Notes under the pieces: generated by a model
What the model saw: only the letters and a program-made list of their open reading frames with translations
What the model was told of the DNA's origin: nothing
Database searches by the model: none
Translations under genes and position numbers: made by a program
Shown: one piece after another, positions 49,613 to 61,555 of the stretch
How positions within the stretch are numbered: position 1 is the stretch's first letter
How the letters are laid out: every line of letters starts with the position of its first letter
Source of the DNA: Gnetum montanum
Taxonomy: Eukaryota; Streptophyta; Gnetopsida; Gnetales; Gnetaceae
DNA length: 64,000 nucleotides
Assembly (NCBI GenBank): GCA_015680685.1
Contig: MNCI01023969.1
Coordinates: forward strand, 65,719-129,718
Direction: 5' to 3'

Positions 49613-50562
49613 TGATGAGTGGTGAGGTACCCCTACACTCAACCATACGAAACGAGCGTAGCATGCACGATCCGATCGAACTCCGTAGACTAAATGCCTA
49701 AATGCCCCATGGAACACTTGGGGTTAACCGTTCGTTGTCTTCCCAGACTTACTTGTTGTTGTCATGGTGTATGGTTAAGTAAGTCCGAGGTATATGATTT
49801 TTTTGGTATTTTCCTATTTTCTCCTATGCTAAGAGGTAACGGGTTGAGAGACTAAAGCTAATTCTAACTACAGCACTAAGTCCTAGTGTCAGCATCCATT
49901 CCCACTTGCCGTACACACCCTGAACTATGCAACTATGGCTACCAAATGCACACGTAACGCATGTGCTCAAAGTGGTTGTACTGAGGCACTGAACTAACCT
50001 AAGTGTGACAAGAAGCCGATTCCTTAACTAGCCGTACACATCCGTAGATGCTCGTAATCAAGTTGTACTTGTCCCATGTTCTAGGAGGAAAGGGTGAGAG
50101 AAACTAATCGCGATGAGTAGCCGATTCCTTGGCTAGCCGTACACGTTCGTCAATGCTCGTAACCAAGTCGTACTTATGCCGCGTTACTAGGAAAGTAATA
50201 AATAACATTAATTAAACCTATCCATGCACTGCAAGGTTTATCCACAAAGCTCATCTTTATTGCCGTACACAACTTGCGTTCAGGTACAAAGCTGCTTGAA
50301 TAAAGAACCGTTCACTTGGGGGACTCCTATTGTGGGCACATGGAAAATATTCTATCTCTAGGGTGATCAATCTGCAGAGCTTCACTACTTTATGCCTAGG
50401 ATGTCAAATGAGGGGAGTGCCGCCTCTTATTTATAGATTTGGCGGCGGACCACGATATCGTGTACGCGATATCACGTACATGATATCGCAGGGGATGCGA
50501 TATCGCGGCGGCCGCAATATCACATACACAACATCGTGGTTTGTGCATATCACGTCTCATCA
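49613..50562 (-). repeat. 5' LTR of the inner element
   Basis: Same ends as the left LTR, with CTATAAATA at 50436-50428, AATAAA at 50261-50256 and the palindrome array at 50445-50556. It is about 70 bp longer, partly because a segment starting AGCCGATTCCTT occurs twice (50013 and 50119) but once in the left LTR (about 43990). Confidence 0.95.
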
Positions 50563-51830
50563 GATGTCTTGGGCATTTTTATCCTTAATGGGAGCAGCTT
50601 CGCCATATCATAGATGGGCTTCGATCAAAAATGTGAAGAACCCTTGGGGTTTATGCCCAAAGGAGATTGTCAAAACTTTGATTCCATGAGGTTCGAAGGC
50701 TAATTGAGTAGGTTATAAAAGAAAATAGTGAATTGAAGAAATGGGAAAGTGTTAAGGAGTATAATCATGATCCTCCCAATAGAAAAAGGGATGTTTGTTT
50801 TTGTGAAAGTGAGGGGGAGGCACCGCTTGATGATGCGGTGCAGCAAAAAACCTTGCCAATTCAAAAATTTGTTTCTAAAATTTTATCCAAGGTGGATAAG
50901 ATGTGGGAATCTTTGGATGAAAAACTCCAAAATACTCTAAAAATTACAAAGGAATCTAAAAAACAAGGTAGTAATCATGATCGTAGGAGAAAAAAGAAAG
51001 CTAAACATGCCTACCAAAGGGGTAAAGGCAAAGCTATTGCAGTAGAAGAGGTTGTGGAGTCAGAATCAGATGATGATGGTAGGTGTGGCATCTACCAATA
51101 TGAACATCCTAAGGGATGTTGTCCTATTGTGTCACACTTGTAGGAATCTGGAGTGTATGCTCTAAATCCTAGGCTAGCGAGAAGGTAAGCACCCACCTAG
51201 AAGATTGCCTTATTGTCAAGGCAATCCTAGGTAGTTCCACTAACAACAAGATTATTATCCAAGTGAAGCTCCACCACAATCATATGAGTAGTACTAGTAG
51301 TGGCAACACCCATAGTCATGGGGGAGGTCACCACTTAAGGCAATAGTACCATTATAGATAGCTTGATCCATATGGGTACTATGTTCAACAACCCATGTCT
51401 CTGTGTGAATCTTCCAATCACACCTCATTCAACATCACTACTACCCTCTACAGTATTAAAAAACTCATTCTCCATCTCCTAGAGGAGAATCCCCATACCC
51501 TTATCATCCTCATCCTTCAACACATGTTCCTCCTCCCTCAACCCAATTATCACTTGCTTCATCCATGTAGGGTGAGATTCTTGTGTAGCCATAAAAATGT
51601 AATGCTACTAGGGCTATTAACTTATAATTGGTTCCTCTACTAAGTGTTTTGGAACCTAGACTTAGAAAAAGACCATTCTTTCAAACCAATAACCCTACAA
51701 AGCCCTCACCAACTTATGCAGCTGGTCACCATGTGTCTCCTTCATCCTTTACATCTATTCCTTTTAAGAATCCTTTAAACCAAACACCTCCTAAGATCTA
51801 CATAATCATGTTAACCCATGTTGTATCTAA
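50563..51830 (+). pseudogene. gag of the outer element, second part
   Basis: The frame resumes right after the inner element: CLGHFYP, then QLRHIIDGLRSKM, matching the inner gag. The open piece 50733-51143 has CESEGEAPLDDAVQQKTLPI, a lysine-rich run and then ESESDDDGRCGIYQYEHPKG. A proline-rich tail follows to MLTHVVSN at 51830. Stops are more frequent than in the inner gag. Confidence 0.85.
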
Positions 51831-52580
51831 TTAGATTAAGACTGGCAACCTTCTTAGGAAAAGAGTTGATTCTAGAAGTCCCCTCATCTACTTGTAGATC
51901 ATTAGAAATGAACCATGCAAAGCTCTTCTTCATTTAGGTTTTGGTGTTATCTTGATTTCTCACGAAATGTACAAAGCTTGGAACCTACCTCCTCTCAAAA
52001 AGAGCAATATTCATTTAGAATTGGCAAACCAATTCATCACCATTCCCTTGGGACTTGTGAAGGACATTATGACCACTATTTGTGGGTGGTCCTATCCTGT
52101 TAATTTCTTGGTGATCAAGATTGAAAATTGCAAGGAGAACTTTCCAATCATTATGGGAAGGGCTTGGTTAAGCACTGTTGATGCATGAATGGACATTAGA
52201 GATCTTTCGCTAGAAATTTCTAAAGAAAATGCTTTTGGAAAGATTGAGAAGAAGAGAGTTCCATGCATCATGCATAGCAATACAGGGTGCAATTGTATGT
52301 AGAAATTATGGTCTATTAAATATACATCAATTAAAGCATGTAGATAGTGTCTAGATAATTTGAAATCCAAAAGTTCTTGTATGCAACAACCACAAAATAG
52401 AAGGGTATCCAATGGTTGATAGCTGATCCTAAAAGTAGCATACTATGCATGGAACCAACTAAGAGCTTAACTTATGCCTATGTTGAAGGCATGAATGAAC
52501 TGAAGCAAGTTCCTTTCCAAATCTCTAATGATGAACCTCATGATACTTATTAGGGAGAGTTGAAAATCCTTGACAATTTT
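51831..52580 (+). pseudogene. Protease of the outer element
   Basis: ALLHLGFGVILISHEMYKAW (about 51920) replaces the DSG pocket with HLG, so the enzyme is inactive. LELANQFITIPLGLVKD and FPIIMGRAWLSTVDA follow (about 52015-52185). After 52300 the trace weakens to LTYAYVEGMNELKQVPF, then NDEPYEYKC, where the solo LTR begins. Confidence 0.8.
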
Positions 52581-52582
52581 AA

Positions 52583-53408
52583 TGATGAACCATACGAATA
52601 CAAGTGTTACACATGCGATCCGGTCAAACTTCGTAGACTAAGTGCCTATATGCCTTATGGAACACTTAAGGTTAATCATTCATTGTCTTCCCAGACTTAC
52701 TTGTATTTGTTACAGTTGTATGGTTAAGCAAGTATGAGGTATCTGATTTTTATGTCTTTTATGTTTTATCTCCTATGCTAATGAGGTAAAGGATGAAGAG
52801 ACTAAGTAACTAACTTTAACTAACTAACTAAGCCTTAATTAACCTAACATCAGTATCTGTTCCCACTTACCGTTCACACCCTGAGCCAATGCAACCTTCT
52901 GGGATTACCAAATGCTATTCGTTGCTAGGATTACCAGGTGTAATGCATGTGCTCGAAGCGATCATAGTGAATGCACTTAACTATGAGAGAAGGGTTGAGA
53001 GAGATTTAATTAACTAATAAAGCATTTAAATAATGAACAATAAATAACAGTAATTAAAGTCCTATTTAGCTTAGTCCATGCACTGCAAGGTTTATCCAAA
53101 AGCTCATCTTTATTTTCGTACACAAACTTGTGCTTAGGTACAATATTTGCTCTAATAAAGATCCATTCACTTTGGAGCTCCTACTGCGGGCACATGGAAA
53201 TTATTCTATCTCTAGAGAGGTAAAACTACTAGAGTTTCGCTATGGTCTAGGCCTAGATTGAGAAACAAGGGAGAGCTGCCTCTTTTTTATAGATTTGGCA
53301 GTGCACTGCGATATCATGTACACAATATCGTAGGGGAAGATATGATATAGTGGGGGATGCGATATCACGGCGGAGGCGATATCACGGACGCGATATCACA
53401 TCCCATCA
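52583..53408 (-). repeat. Solo LTR of the inner family
   Basis: It matches the inner LTRs in the same orientation: CATACGAA, CGATCCGGTCAAACT, CTTCCCAGACTTACTTG, AATAAA (53114-53109), and the palindrome array ending CATCCCATCA. About 25 bases near the left edge are missing. Flanks (TTTAA, CCAAT) do not form a duplication. It sits exactly where the reverse transcriptase N-terminal two thirds are absent. Confidence 0.85.
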
Positions 53409-55500
53409 CCAATATTTAACTCAATTGGAAAAAGAGCCATCTCATGGTCAAGGAGGACATTATGTTAAGGCATAGAATCTCACAAGTAGGGATTGAGATG
53501 GACCTTGAAAAGATTAGGATCATCCAAGGAATAACCCACCAACCAAAAATTGTCAAAGATGTTTGGTCATTCCTTGGATACACTTGCTAATAAAGAAATA
53601 TTCTCCATTCATATGGATAGAGGAATGCAAAAAGGCATTCTAGAAACTCAAGGAGAAGCTTGTAGAAACTCCAATTCTATGAGCACATAATTAGTCTAAA
53701 TCATTTCACATCATGATGGATGCATCAAGTATGCCTTGGAGTTGTGCTTACATAGTTGGATGATCAGAAATGTCATTATATCCACTGTGCAAGATGAAGA
53801 ATTTTGGGTGCATAGCTTAACTATATCACAATGAAGAAAGAGCTAATGGTGGTGATGTATGCTTTGGAGAAATTTAGGAACTATGTGCTTGGATACAAAG
53901 TGTTTGTGCATAATGACCATAATGCCATGTGCTTCCTTATGAACAAGCCGATGATGAACCCCCATGTCATATGGTGGCTGGTGATCTTGTAGGAGTTTGA
54001 TCTTACAATGGTAGATTGAAAGGGGACTAAGAACATGGTTGCTGATCACTTGTCTCTATTACGATGGGACAACAAAGAGGAGGAGATCCCACTCTTTGAT
54101 TAGTTTCTTGATGAATTCCTCTTTTCTAATGTAAGAAATGAATAGGTGCCCACTGCACCTACATGGTACAATGACATCCTTACTTATTTTCTCACTCAAG
54201 AGATGCCACAAGACTTGGATAACTGAAAGAAACAACTATTTCTTCATTAGGCCAACCACTTCCTAGAAATAATGGACACCTTTATAAGGTGTGCACCAAT
54301 AGCCTAGTTCATTAGTATGTCCCTGATGCTCATTAACTATGCATTCTTCAAGATGCTCATGAGGGTCCTTGTGGGAACCACTATGCAAGGAGATGCATGA
54401 CCATTAAGATCTTGCTGGTAGGCATTATTGGCCCACAATCTTTAGGGATTCTCATTACTTCGTCCACTCTTGTGAATGATATCAATAAGATGTTCGGATG
54501 ACTACTTGAATGGAGGGATCTTAATAGTGGATCCAACCATTGGAACCCTTCAACATCTAGGGCATAAACTTCATGGGTCTCGTCACACCCATGTTAAATG
54601 GAAATGTGTACATAATAGTAACTATTGACTATTGTACCAAATGGGCAGAAGTGGTAGCTATCATTGGCTACACATCTTCCACTATTGCTTGGTTTGTACA
54701 ACAGAATGTTATAAATAGGTTTGGAGTGCCACATGCCTTGATTTTTGACAATGGTACTCATTTTATAGGTGCTACTATTTTCAAGCTCATGTAATTCTTG
54801 GGGGTTGAACATAAACTAACAATACCCTACCACCCCTATGCTAGTGGTCAAGAAAATTTTACCAATAGGAAGATCATAAAAATATTAATGAGAATAATAA
54901 GCAAATATAGGGGAGACTGAAGCACAAAACTTAATGATGCCCTTTGGCCATACCACTCAACATGAAGGCTTCCTATAGGCTACTCTCCCTATGAGATGGT
55001 GTATGCAAAACTTCTAACTCTTCCTATTCAATTTGAGCTTTGTACAATTTTAATAGCCTTTGACCTTGACCTTGATCTTAGCCTAGCATAAAAAGAAAGA
55101 TTCATCAACCTTAATGTGCTAGATGAGAATTGACTGGTGGCCCTATCTTTGAATGAAGTACACAAAGTGTTCAATAAGCAACACTATGACCTTAGGATAA
55201 GGAAAATGAAATTTCAACCTAGAGACAAGATCCTTTATTGGAACCCCACATGTTCCACAATGAACTAAGTTCTAGATGTTGTGGGAAGGACCTTATATAA
55301 TTTATGAAAGCTTTCCTTCTAGGATCTACAAACCTTAGAGCCTAAACAAAAAGCAGTTGGTCAACACACAACAAGTCAAACCTTTCCATGAGCCTAAGCA
55401 AACTAGTGGAAGCAACACCTTCTCAGATGGACAACCTTGCTCAAATTTTCAAATCTCCTCCTTTTAACTTAGTTGTGGGGGAGATGGCCATCTGTGCTAA
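53409..55500 (+). pseudogene. End of reverse transcriptase, RNase H and integrase of the outer element
   Basis: It opens inside reverse transcriptase: LNWKKSHLMVKEDIMLRHRI, then the thumb EKIRIIQGITHQP and VWSFLGYTC; the catalytic palm is absent. RNase H has MMDASSM (about 53715) and KGTKNMVADHLSLL (about 54020). Integrase has the zinc-finger region (54330-54490), the core TIDYCTKWAEVVAI (54622), FGVPHALIFDNGTHF (54720) and YHPYASGQENFTNRKI (54830), with the D-D-E pattern partly readable. The C-terminal domain ends near 55500. Stops are common. Confidence 0.85.
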
Positions 55501-57543
55501 TCATATTAGTGGCTCCTCATTTTTTCTACTTTTTTTTTCGATTTTACACATTTTTATTTTACACTTTTTATTTTATTTTAGACTTTGTTATTTTTTCAAT
55601 TTTTTACAACATCATTAGTACATCTTAACTTTCTTTAATATTTTACAATTTCTTATATTTTACTTTATATTGATATGAATTTTTCTGCTTGTTTTCTGTT
55701 AAAGTACTTTGTTGCCAACAGGACATAGTGATGGTGTAGCTATTTGCTAATGGTAGTTTGTACTTAATGTTTTTGACTGATAATGTCTAGTTTCTATTTT
55801 TGAATTTTGATGATTTATGACTAAGATAAAGTTTCTTTTTCATGGAATAGGTAGTGAGTCCACGTCATCCTTCCATCGACCAACTCTATGGTCTTCCTTG
55901 TTTTGGAAGTATGAGGTCCCTTTTTCACTAATAAAACTTTAACGAACTTGTGACCTTGGTAGTTTCCAAACTTGGAAAAGATTCAAAGGCTTGAAAAGGG
56001 TGTGACTTCAAGGGGATTCAATACTTTTTGTGCCTTTCTACTTGCTTGAGGACAAATGTTTTTTCAAGGATTTCTTACCATTATGTGTCGACCAATAATA
56101 GGAAGTTAATAAGTCTTTACATGGTGTGGTTCCAATCCAAAAATCCATAAAAACATAAAATTAAAAAAAAAAAACATGATGAAAATTCAAAGCACATCCA
56201 TTAGACAAAATAATGGGCTACAAGAATTAGTTATAGATCTAGAAAGACATGTTACCCATGCCTGAAGGTCCCCTCTAACTAAGGCCCTTTCTCACTTCCT
56301 GCGTCTCTTCTCTTCTCAAATAAGAAACACTGATTGATCTGTGGGAGCATTCTTGTGTCTCAAGGAGGTGGTATGGTCCTAGAGTGGTGATGCAAAATCA
56401 TTGAAAGCGCTGGTTTTAATCTAGACTAAGGATGGGCTTTATCGAGTCATTTAACCATAGAATTCATAAGGGACTTCATGTGCCCATGATTGGGAATTCC
56501 ATTCCATTTTCTCTCTCATCCATTAATACTTTCCATAACTCACCTCACTATTAATTATCCATGTTCTTATTCAATGTCTTAGTTTGATGTGTCAAAATTC
56601 TTGGGTAGATTCTTCTAGATTTGGTCCTTAACTTTTCATCACCATTAATCAACTATGATACCCATAGACTCCTTAGTTGAGGTTATGAAAGGGAAAAAAG
56701 GGAATGAGCCTTCTATGGGGAGAACCCACTTGCATATCTCTTGGTTGGAATAATTAAGTTCCTTATCCTTAGGCATTTCGATAATCAAATATTTTGTGTG
56801 CCCCATCGATGCATCCAATTGTGTGCTCCTTAAGGCATCTTTTTCACTAAATTTCATTATTTAATTTTTCAATTTTTGAGCATTCATGAGTCATCTTCAA
56901 GTATTTCATTATGTTCAAGGTTTTTCTGGCTCTTCATAGACACCAATTTCATAAGAAAACTCGTATTTTCAAAGATATTTCATGTGGAAATTTTGGGCAT
57001 AAGCTCCATAGGTGGACACTTGTTGATGGAGTGAATATATAAATGGAATCCCGTATATAGGATCCTATTGATGTAGGGGTCCACTCACCTATAAATAGGT
57101 AGCAACACTTAGCATTTTTCACATTTTCTCATAAATGAGGGGAGAGTTTTTGAATTTTTCAAAGCCCAAAAATTTCCAAGAGCCATATCTTCCTAACCAT
57201 TTGTCCAATTCACTCCTTTCTTCAACCTTGTAGCAATCAAAGGTAAGCTCTTCATCATGGGGGCTACAAATCTTAAGTTGTCGATGAATTTTTTTTTGGA
57301 AAAATTTCCAACTCCCACAAAGATTTAACAAAGAAACCAACATTAAAACATCAAATTATGAGAGTTAAAACTTTCCAACAAGCTTTGGTAACATTCTAAG
57401 TTAAAAATAATCAAAATAATGATATAATAATTAATTTGCTATGGTCCAAACTTAGCCTAAAGTGTAACCATCCAATGAGAAAGTTACTTAAATGTTATAA
57501 GTTACACATTGAATACTAATCTTTGGTTATGTTGTGACTGCAG
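55501..57543 (+). other. Noncoding spacer between pol and the coiled-coil ORF
   Basis: T-rich run at 55520-55680, then sequence shared with the inner element's 3' region (55850-56350). No domain was recognised. It ends in GTTATGTTGTGACTGCAG, an acceptor-like site with a branch-like GTGAC, directly before the ATG at 57544. Confidence 0.6.
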
Positions 57544-60380
57544 ATGGCACCTAAGGGAAAACACACATAGGAAGGAGGATTGTTTGAACTAAAGGACAAA
57601 CGATCACGAACAAGAAGGGACCAAGAACAAGCCCATGAGAAAGAAAATACCTATACAACAAAACATTTTTGAGAGGAGCCTGAAGTGGAATATGTCTGAC
57701 AAATTCCCAAAGAAGCTATTGTTATAGAATAGAATCACTAAGATGAGGCACTTGAACTAAAACTAAACCTTGAGGTAACCTTGATGGAAGTTTTCCTTAG
57801 GTAGATTGCGAACAAGGAGGTTCAAAAATCTATGCTTCAAGAATTAAACTTTAAATATTTCTTGGAGTTGACACCTTTAGAAGTTATGACTCAATTGCAA
57901 AACTCTTCCATGTGGCCCACAATCACTTCTAGTGGGGAGTGATACATGGGAGATACATACTTATTCCAGAATAATTGGTAGGTTAGTTCAATGGTCAAAA
58001 TTAAGGACATCTTAGTGTTCTACTTAGTGAAAGAAATTGCATAAGTCCTTGGGTTACCAAGAATTAATGCAAACCTTGCTCAAATCCTCATGCAAGTAGA
58101 TCTTGCCATCAAGAAGGAATGGACACAACAATGTTATGGAGTCAATCATAAGTATTTTGGTGTGCTCACCATGGTGGAATGCACATATTTCAAATTTGTG
58201 GCCTTTCACCTCAATCCAACGATGAGGCCAAGCAAGATCACAATCTTCTCCACCTGTGTGTGTGCCACTCTAAGTAGTTGATTCCCTGTTAACCTTCCAT
58301 AGTTGATCTATCTTGAGATAGAGAAGAGATTTAAAGAAAATAAACATGGAAGGAAGGCACTCCCCTTCCCATGTTGTATCAAAAAATTATTCAAGAGGTG
58401 AGGCATAACACACTACACAAATGATACCATTTGTTGAGCTCCAATCACCTCTTGGACAAAAATGATGAAAGCTAAGGTGCCTACCAAAATTATTCAAGAA
58501 CAAGAGTAGCAACCACCATCTCCATTGCCCACTCATGAAACAACACCAAAGGCTCATGTTGCCCTTGAATGCATTCTTGAGATCTAAGAGCAACTCTTAC
58601 ATGAGCAAGAGTAGTGAGCAGGAATAAGTGGTGGTGATCCATTTGTGTATTACCCAGTGATGAGTCAACTTAATAAAGTGGCTTGAAGAATTAGGTAGAT
58701 GGAGGGAGGTGGGCCAATTTTCTTAGCCCAAAGAATGCATATGCCCACAAGATCAAATCCTAATGCCTGAGAGGTAATTTTATCTTTCTCAAAACAATAG
58801 AAATTCCTAGAAATCTCTGGGAATGCTGCTACTTTTTCAATGCAAATGGAGGAGGGTGAGAAGGCAATTTTCTTGGTGATGCAACACCATGGGTAGGAGA
58901 CAATAGAAAATGTGGTTATTGAAAGAATTTTTAAAGCATAAATGCACCTATGATGTCTATATTAGACATTTTTGTACTTAGAGATGTGTAGACATCTATA
59001 GGAATAGTTAGCAGTAGATTAAGTGTAGCCTAGCACGAGGAGTTGCTGGACTAACTAGTGGGAACCAGGCAACCAAATTTAGATATCTTTGATCTTCTAG
59101 AGACCATCATTGCAATCTATTTGGAGTTACTAGAGGTAAGAGGCAAGTGCATTATATTAGAAGTGCAACTTAAAATAGTCCAAGCACAAAACCAATGCTT
59201 GGTTGTGGAGGTTGCAGAATTAAGAATTAAGAATCAAGATGAAGCTTTTCAGTAACTTCAAGATATGTTCAAACAAGTTAAGAACGCAAAGGAGATAGTC
59301 ATCTTTGACTAGTCCATGGCCAATGCCAAGACATACACTATTCAAGAGGACTTGGTCCAGATGCACCATGAGAATGAAATCCTAATTGTAGAGAATCATC
59401 ACATATGGAGTGTTGATGTTTAGAAGTAGCAGATGGTAGATTTCATCCATCAATAGTAGGAGTAGCTAGTGAGAGCGAATACTAAATTGGGAAAATTGAT
59501 AGCCAAAGATAGAAATCTCTCCATAGAGGAAGTTCAAGATCTTCACCAAAAATCTGTGATAGAGATAACCACCTAGAGGAAAGAAGCTCTTAAATTTAAG
59601 AGAGTTAAAAATAACTACAGAGATTAGGTTAGTATATAGAAAGAGATCAATGAAAAAGGTATTCAAATGGAAAAGGCAAAATTCAATGAGGCCCTCTAGT
59701 AGCTCAAGGAAGGAGGTGATGTTTGGCAGCCTATCTTTGATGGGTTCAATGATTACAATAAAGTGAAAATCTGCATGAAAGAGTTGTACATCAAGGAGAT
59801 GATGGAGTATATGGAGCTTGAAAATATCTATTATGAAAACTTGATAATGCTAACTACTGGATAACCATGGTTAGAATTGGAGAAAGAAGTGGCCATCTTG
59901 TAGTTGTTGTATGAGGTAGAGTTCAAAACCCATAAAGAGACCAAGCATAAGCTTGAGATTGCTTGAGATTGTTAATGTTGAACTTGAGGTTCTCAAGGCA
60001 TGATTCACCAATCAAAGATCAACTTTTGAGAACTTGGCCAAAATGATGAATGAATACTAGGAATTTTAGAATGTTCTCAAGGTGTTCAATGTTGAACGTA
60101 AACTTTTCACTACCTGGTTTGTTAACATGAAGGAGCTGTTCTTAGCAATGTCCAATCCTTGGGATGTTCTCACTCTAGCCCAAATTTGAGATGTTGCATG
60201 GACCATGAATAATCCCAAGGTGAAGGACGAGAAGATGAAGGCACTGTTTGAGGCCTTTCATCTTCCACTAGAAGTTGTAGCTACCGTGAGACAACCACAA
60301 CTACCTCAACCATTGCGTGCACTTGAAATAGGAGAAGGTCATTTGGAGCCTCTAGAGCCTCCACTGCTTGGGACCATATG
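57544..60380 (+). pseudogene. Coiled-coil ORF after pol of the outer element
   Basis: It starts MAPKGKHT just after an acceptor-like CAG, as a spliced env-position ORF would. Total length is near 940 codons with about 40 stops or shifts. Part 1 (57544-58600) reads as globular, e.g. ILMQVDLAIKKEWTQQCYGV. Part 2 (about 59050-60000) is coiled coil: LELLEVRGKCIILEVQLKIV, AELRIKNQDEAF, MELENIYYENL. Part 3 has FTTWFVNMKELFLAMSNPWD (about 60107) and a proline-rich end. No signal peptide or transmembrane stretch is visible, unlike the env-like proteins described in some Athila elements. The ORF at 1-2826 is a second copy. Confidence 0.7.
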
Positions 60381-60612
60381 ATCTTCTCCAATGTCTTCAC
60401 ATCATCTGAGGAATTTTGTTTGTTATTTTTATCCTAGTGTTCAATTTTTTCATCTTAAACACCAAAATTTTGTAATCATTGTAAAATCATATGCTCTGGG
60501 CACTTAGTTTTTATTGGGTAGTTTGTGTGTTTGTTTCATGTGTCAATAATCCCATACCTTTCCAAATTTTGTAAAGAACTTGAGGAAGAGTTTTCATTTA
60601 GTTGTGGGGATA
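60381..60612 (+). other. 3' end and polypurine tract of the outer element
   Basis: T-rich sequence, then CAATAATCCCATACCT, AAAGAACTTGAGG and TTAGTTGTGGGGATA directly before the LTR. These words are shared with the inner element (minus strand, near 44447-44510). Confidence 0.8.
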
Positions 60613-61555
60613 TGATGAAGCATCAAGGTTGGCCATGTTGATGGGATTCCATCAACGTGACCCCATCGACAAGATGCCATTGACACAACCTCGTTGATAG
60701 GATGTTGTCAATGGGATCTTATCGATATAGGGTTTGACCCATTGACATGTATCCATCTAAAAGGTTCCATATTTCATCTATAAATACATGCTCATTAGCC
60801 GCATTTATGGCAATAAGTCTCATAGTTGTAGCAAAAATCTAGTAGTTTTTCCATTTGAAAGTTAGAATATTTTCCTAAGTGCCCACATTAGAAGTCAAAG
60901 AGTGTACATATATTTATTCAAGCACTATTGTACTTGAGCATGACAGTGTGTGTGGCAATAAAAATGAGATTTTTGATAAACCTTACAACACTTTGAAATA
61001 GATTAATTATTTCTTTTATGCATTTTATAGTTTAAGCAATTTCCTTTGATGCTTTAAGTAACTAAAGTAATTAAGCTAAACTAAGATAGATGAAGCTAAA
61101 TTAAATATTGTTTAATTAAGCACATAAGTAGAACCACTTCGAGCATATGCTTGGTGCTTGGTAATCCCAGTACCACTTAACATTTGGTAATGCAGTAGCA
61201 TTAAATGTGTTTAGGATTTGTACGGAAAGTGAATGGATGCTTATGTTAGGATCAGTTAAATGTTAGGTAGTTAGATTAAATTAGTAATCAAATATCTTTA
61301 TTTCTTATTCTTTATTCTTAAGCGACTTAGAACACAAAACACAACAAATGATAAAAATCATATGCCTTAGTTGCACTTAACCATACCTTTGCATTTCATA
61401 AGTGTAATTGGAAAGATAATGATTGCAATAGTTAGTTTCACTTCCTAGAGACCAGTGTACTTAGAAGGCTATAAGTCCATGGAATTCGATTGGATCACAT
61501 GTGAATGCTTAGTGATTTTGTATATTTGGGCATAGGGTCTACTCACCACTCATCA
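60613..61555 (+). repeat. 3' LTR of the outer Athila-like element
   Basis: It starts TGATGAAGCATC and ends CACCACTCATCA, 943 bp. TATAAATAC lies at 60779-60787 and AATAAA at 60957-60962. It aligns along its whole length with 41275-42190. Confidence 0.95.

Larger units (their letters stand above)
43568..50562 (-). mobile_element. Inner Athila-like element, minus strand, gag-protease only
   Basis: Two LTRs (43568-44446 left, 49613-50562 right), with primer site at the right and polypurine tract at the left, give minus orientation; GATGT lies on both sides. Inside are gag, protease, a 209-base gap, and a long untranslated 3' region. Reverse transcriptase, RNase H, integrase and nearly all of the ORF after pol are not present. 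Its LTRs differ from the outer ones except for the termini and a core around AATAAA. Confidence 0.9.
41275..61555 (+). mobile_element. Outer Athila-like Ty3/gypsy element, 20.3 kb with nested insertions
   Basis: Full-length element by its ends: two LTRs (41275-42190, 60613-61555), tRNA-Asp-type primer site, gag, protease, end of reverse transcriptase, RNase H, integrase, a long ORF after pol, polypurine tract, and ATTGG on both sides. It contains the inner element (43568-50562) and a solo LTR (52583-53408). Every ORF is broken. Confidence 0.9.

Noticed and set aside
51395-51643. Open frame MSLCESS at 51395-51643
   Set aside because: It is the wrong frame over the proline-rich gag tail of the outer element.
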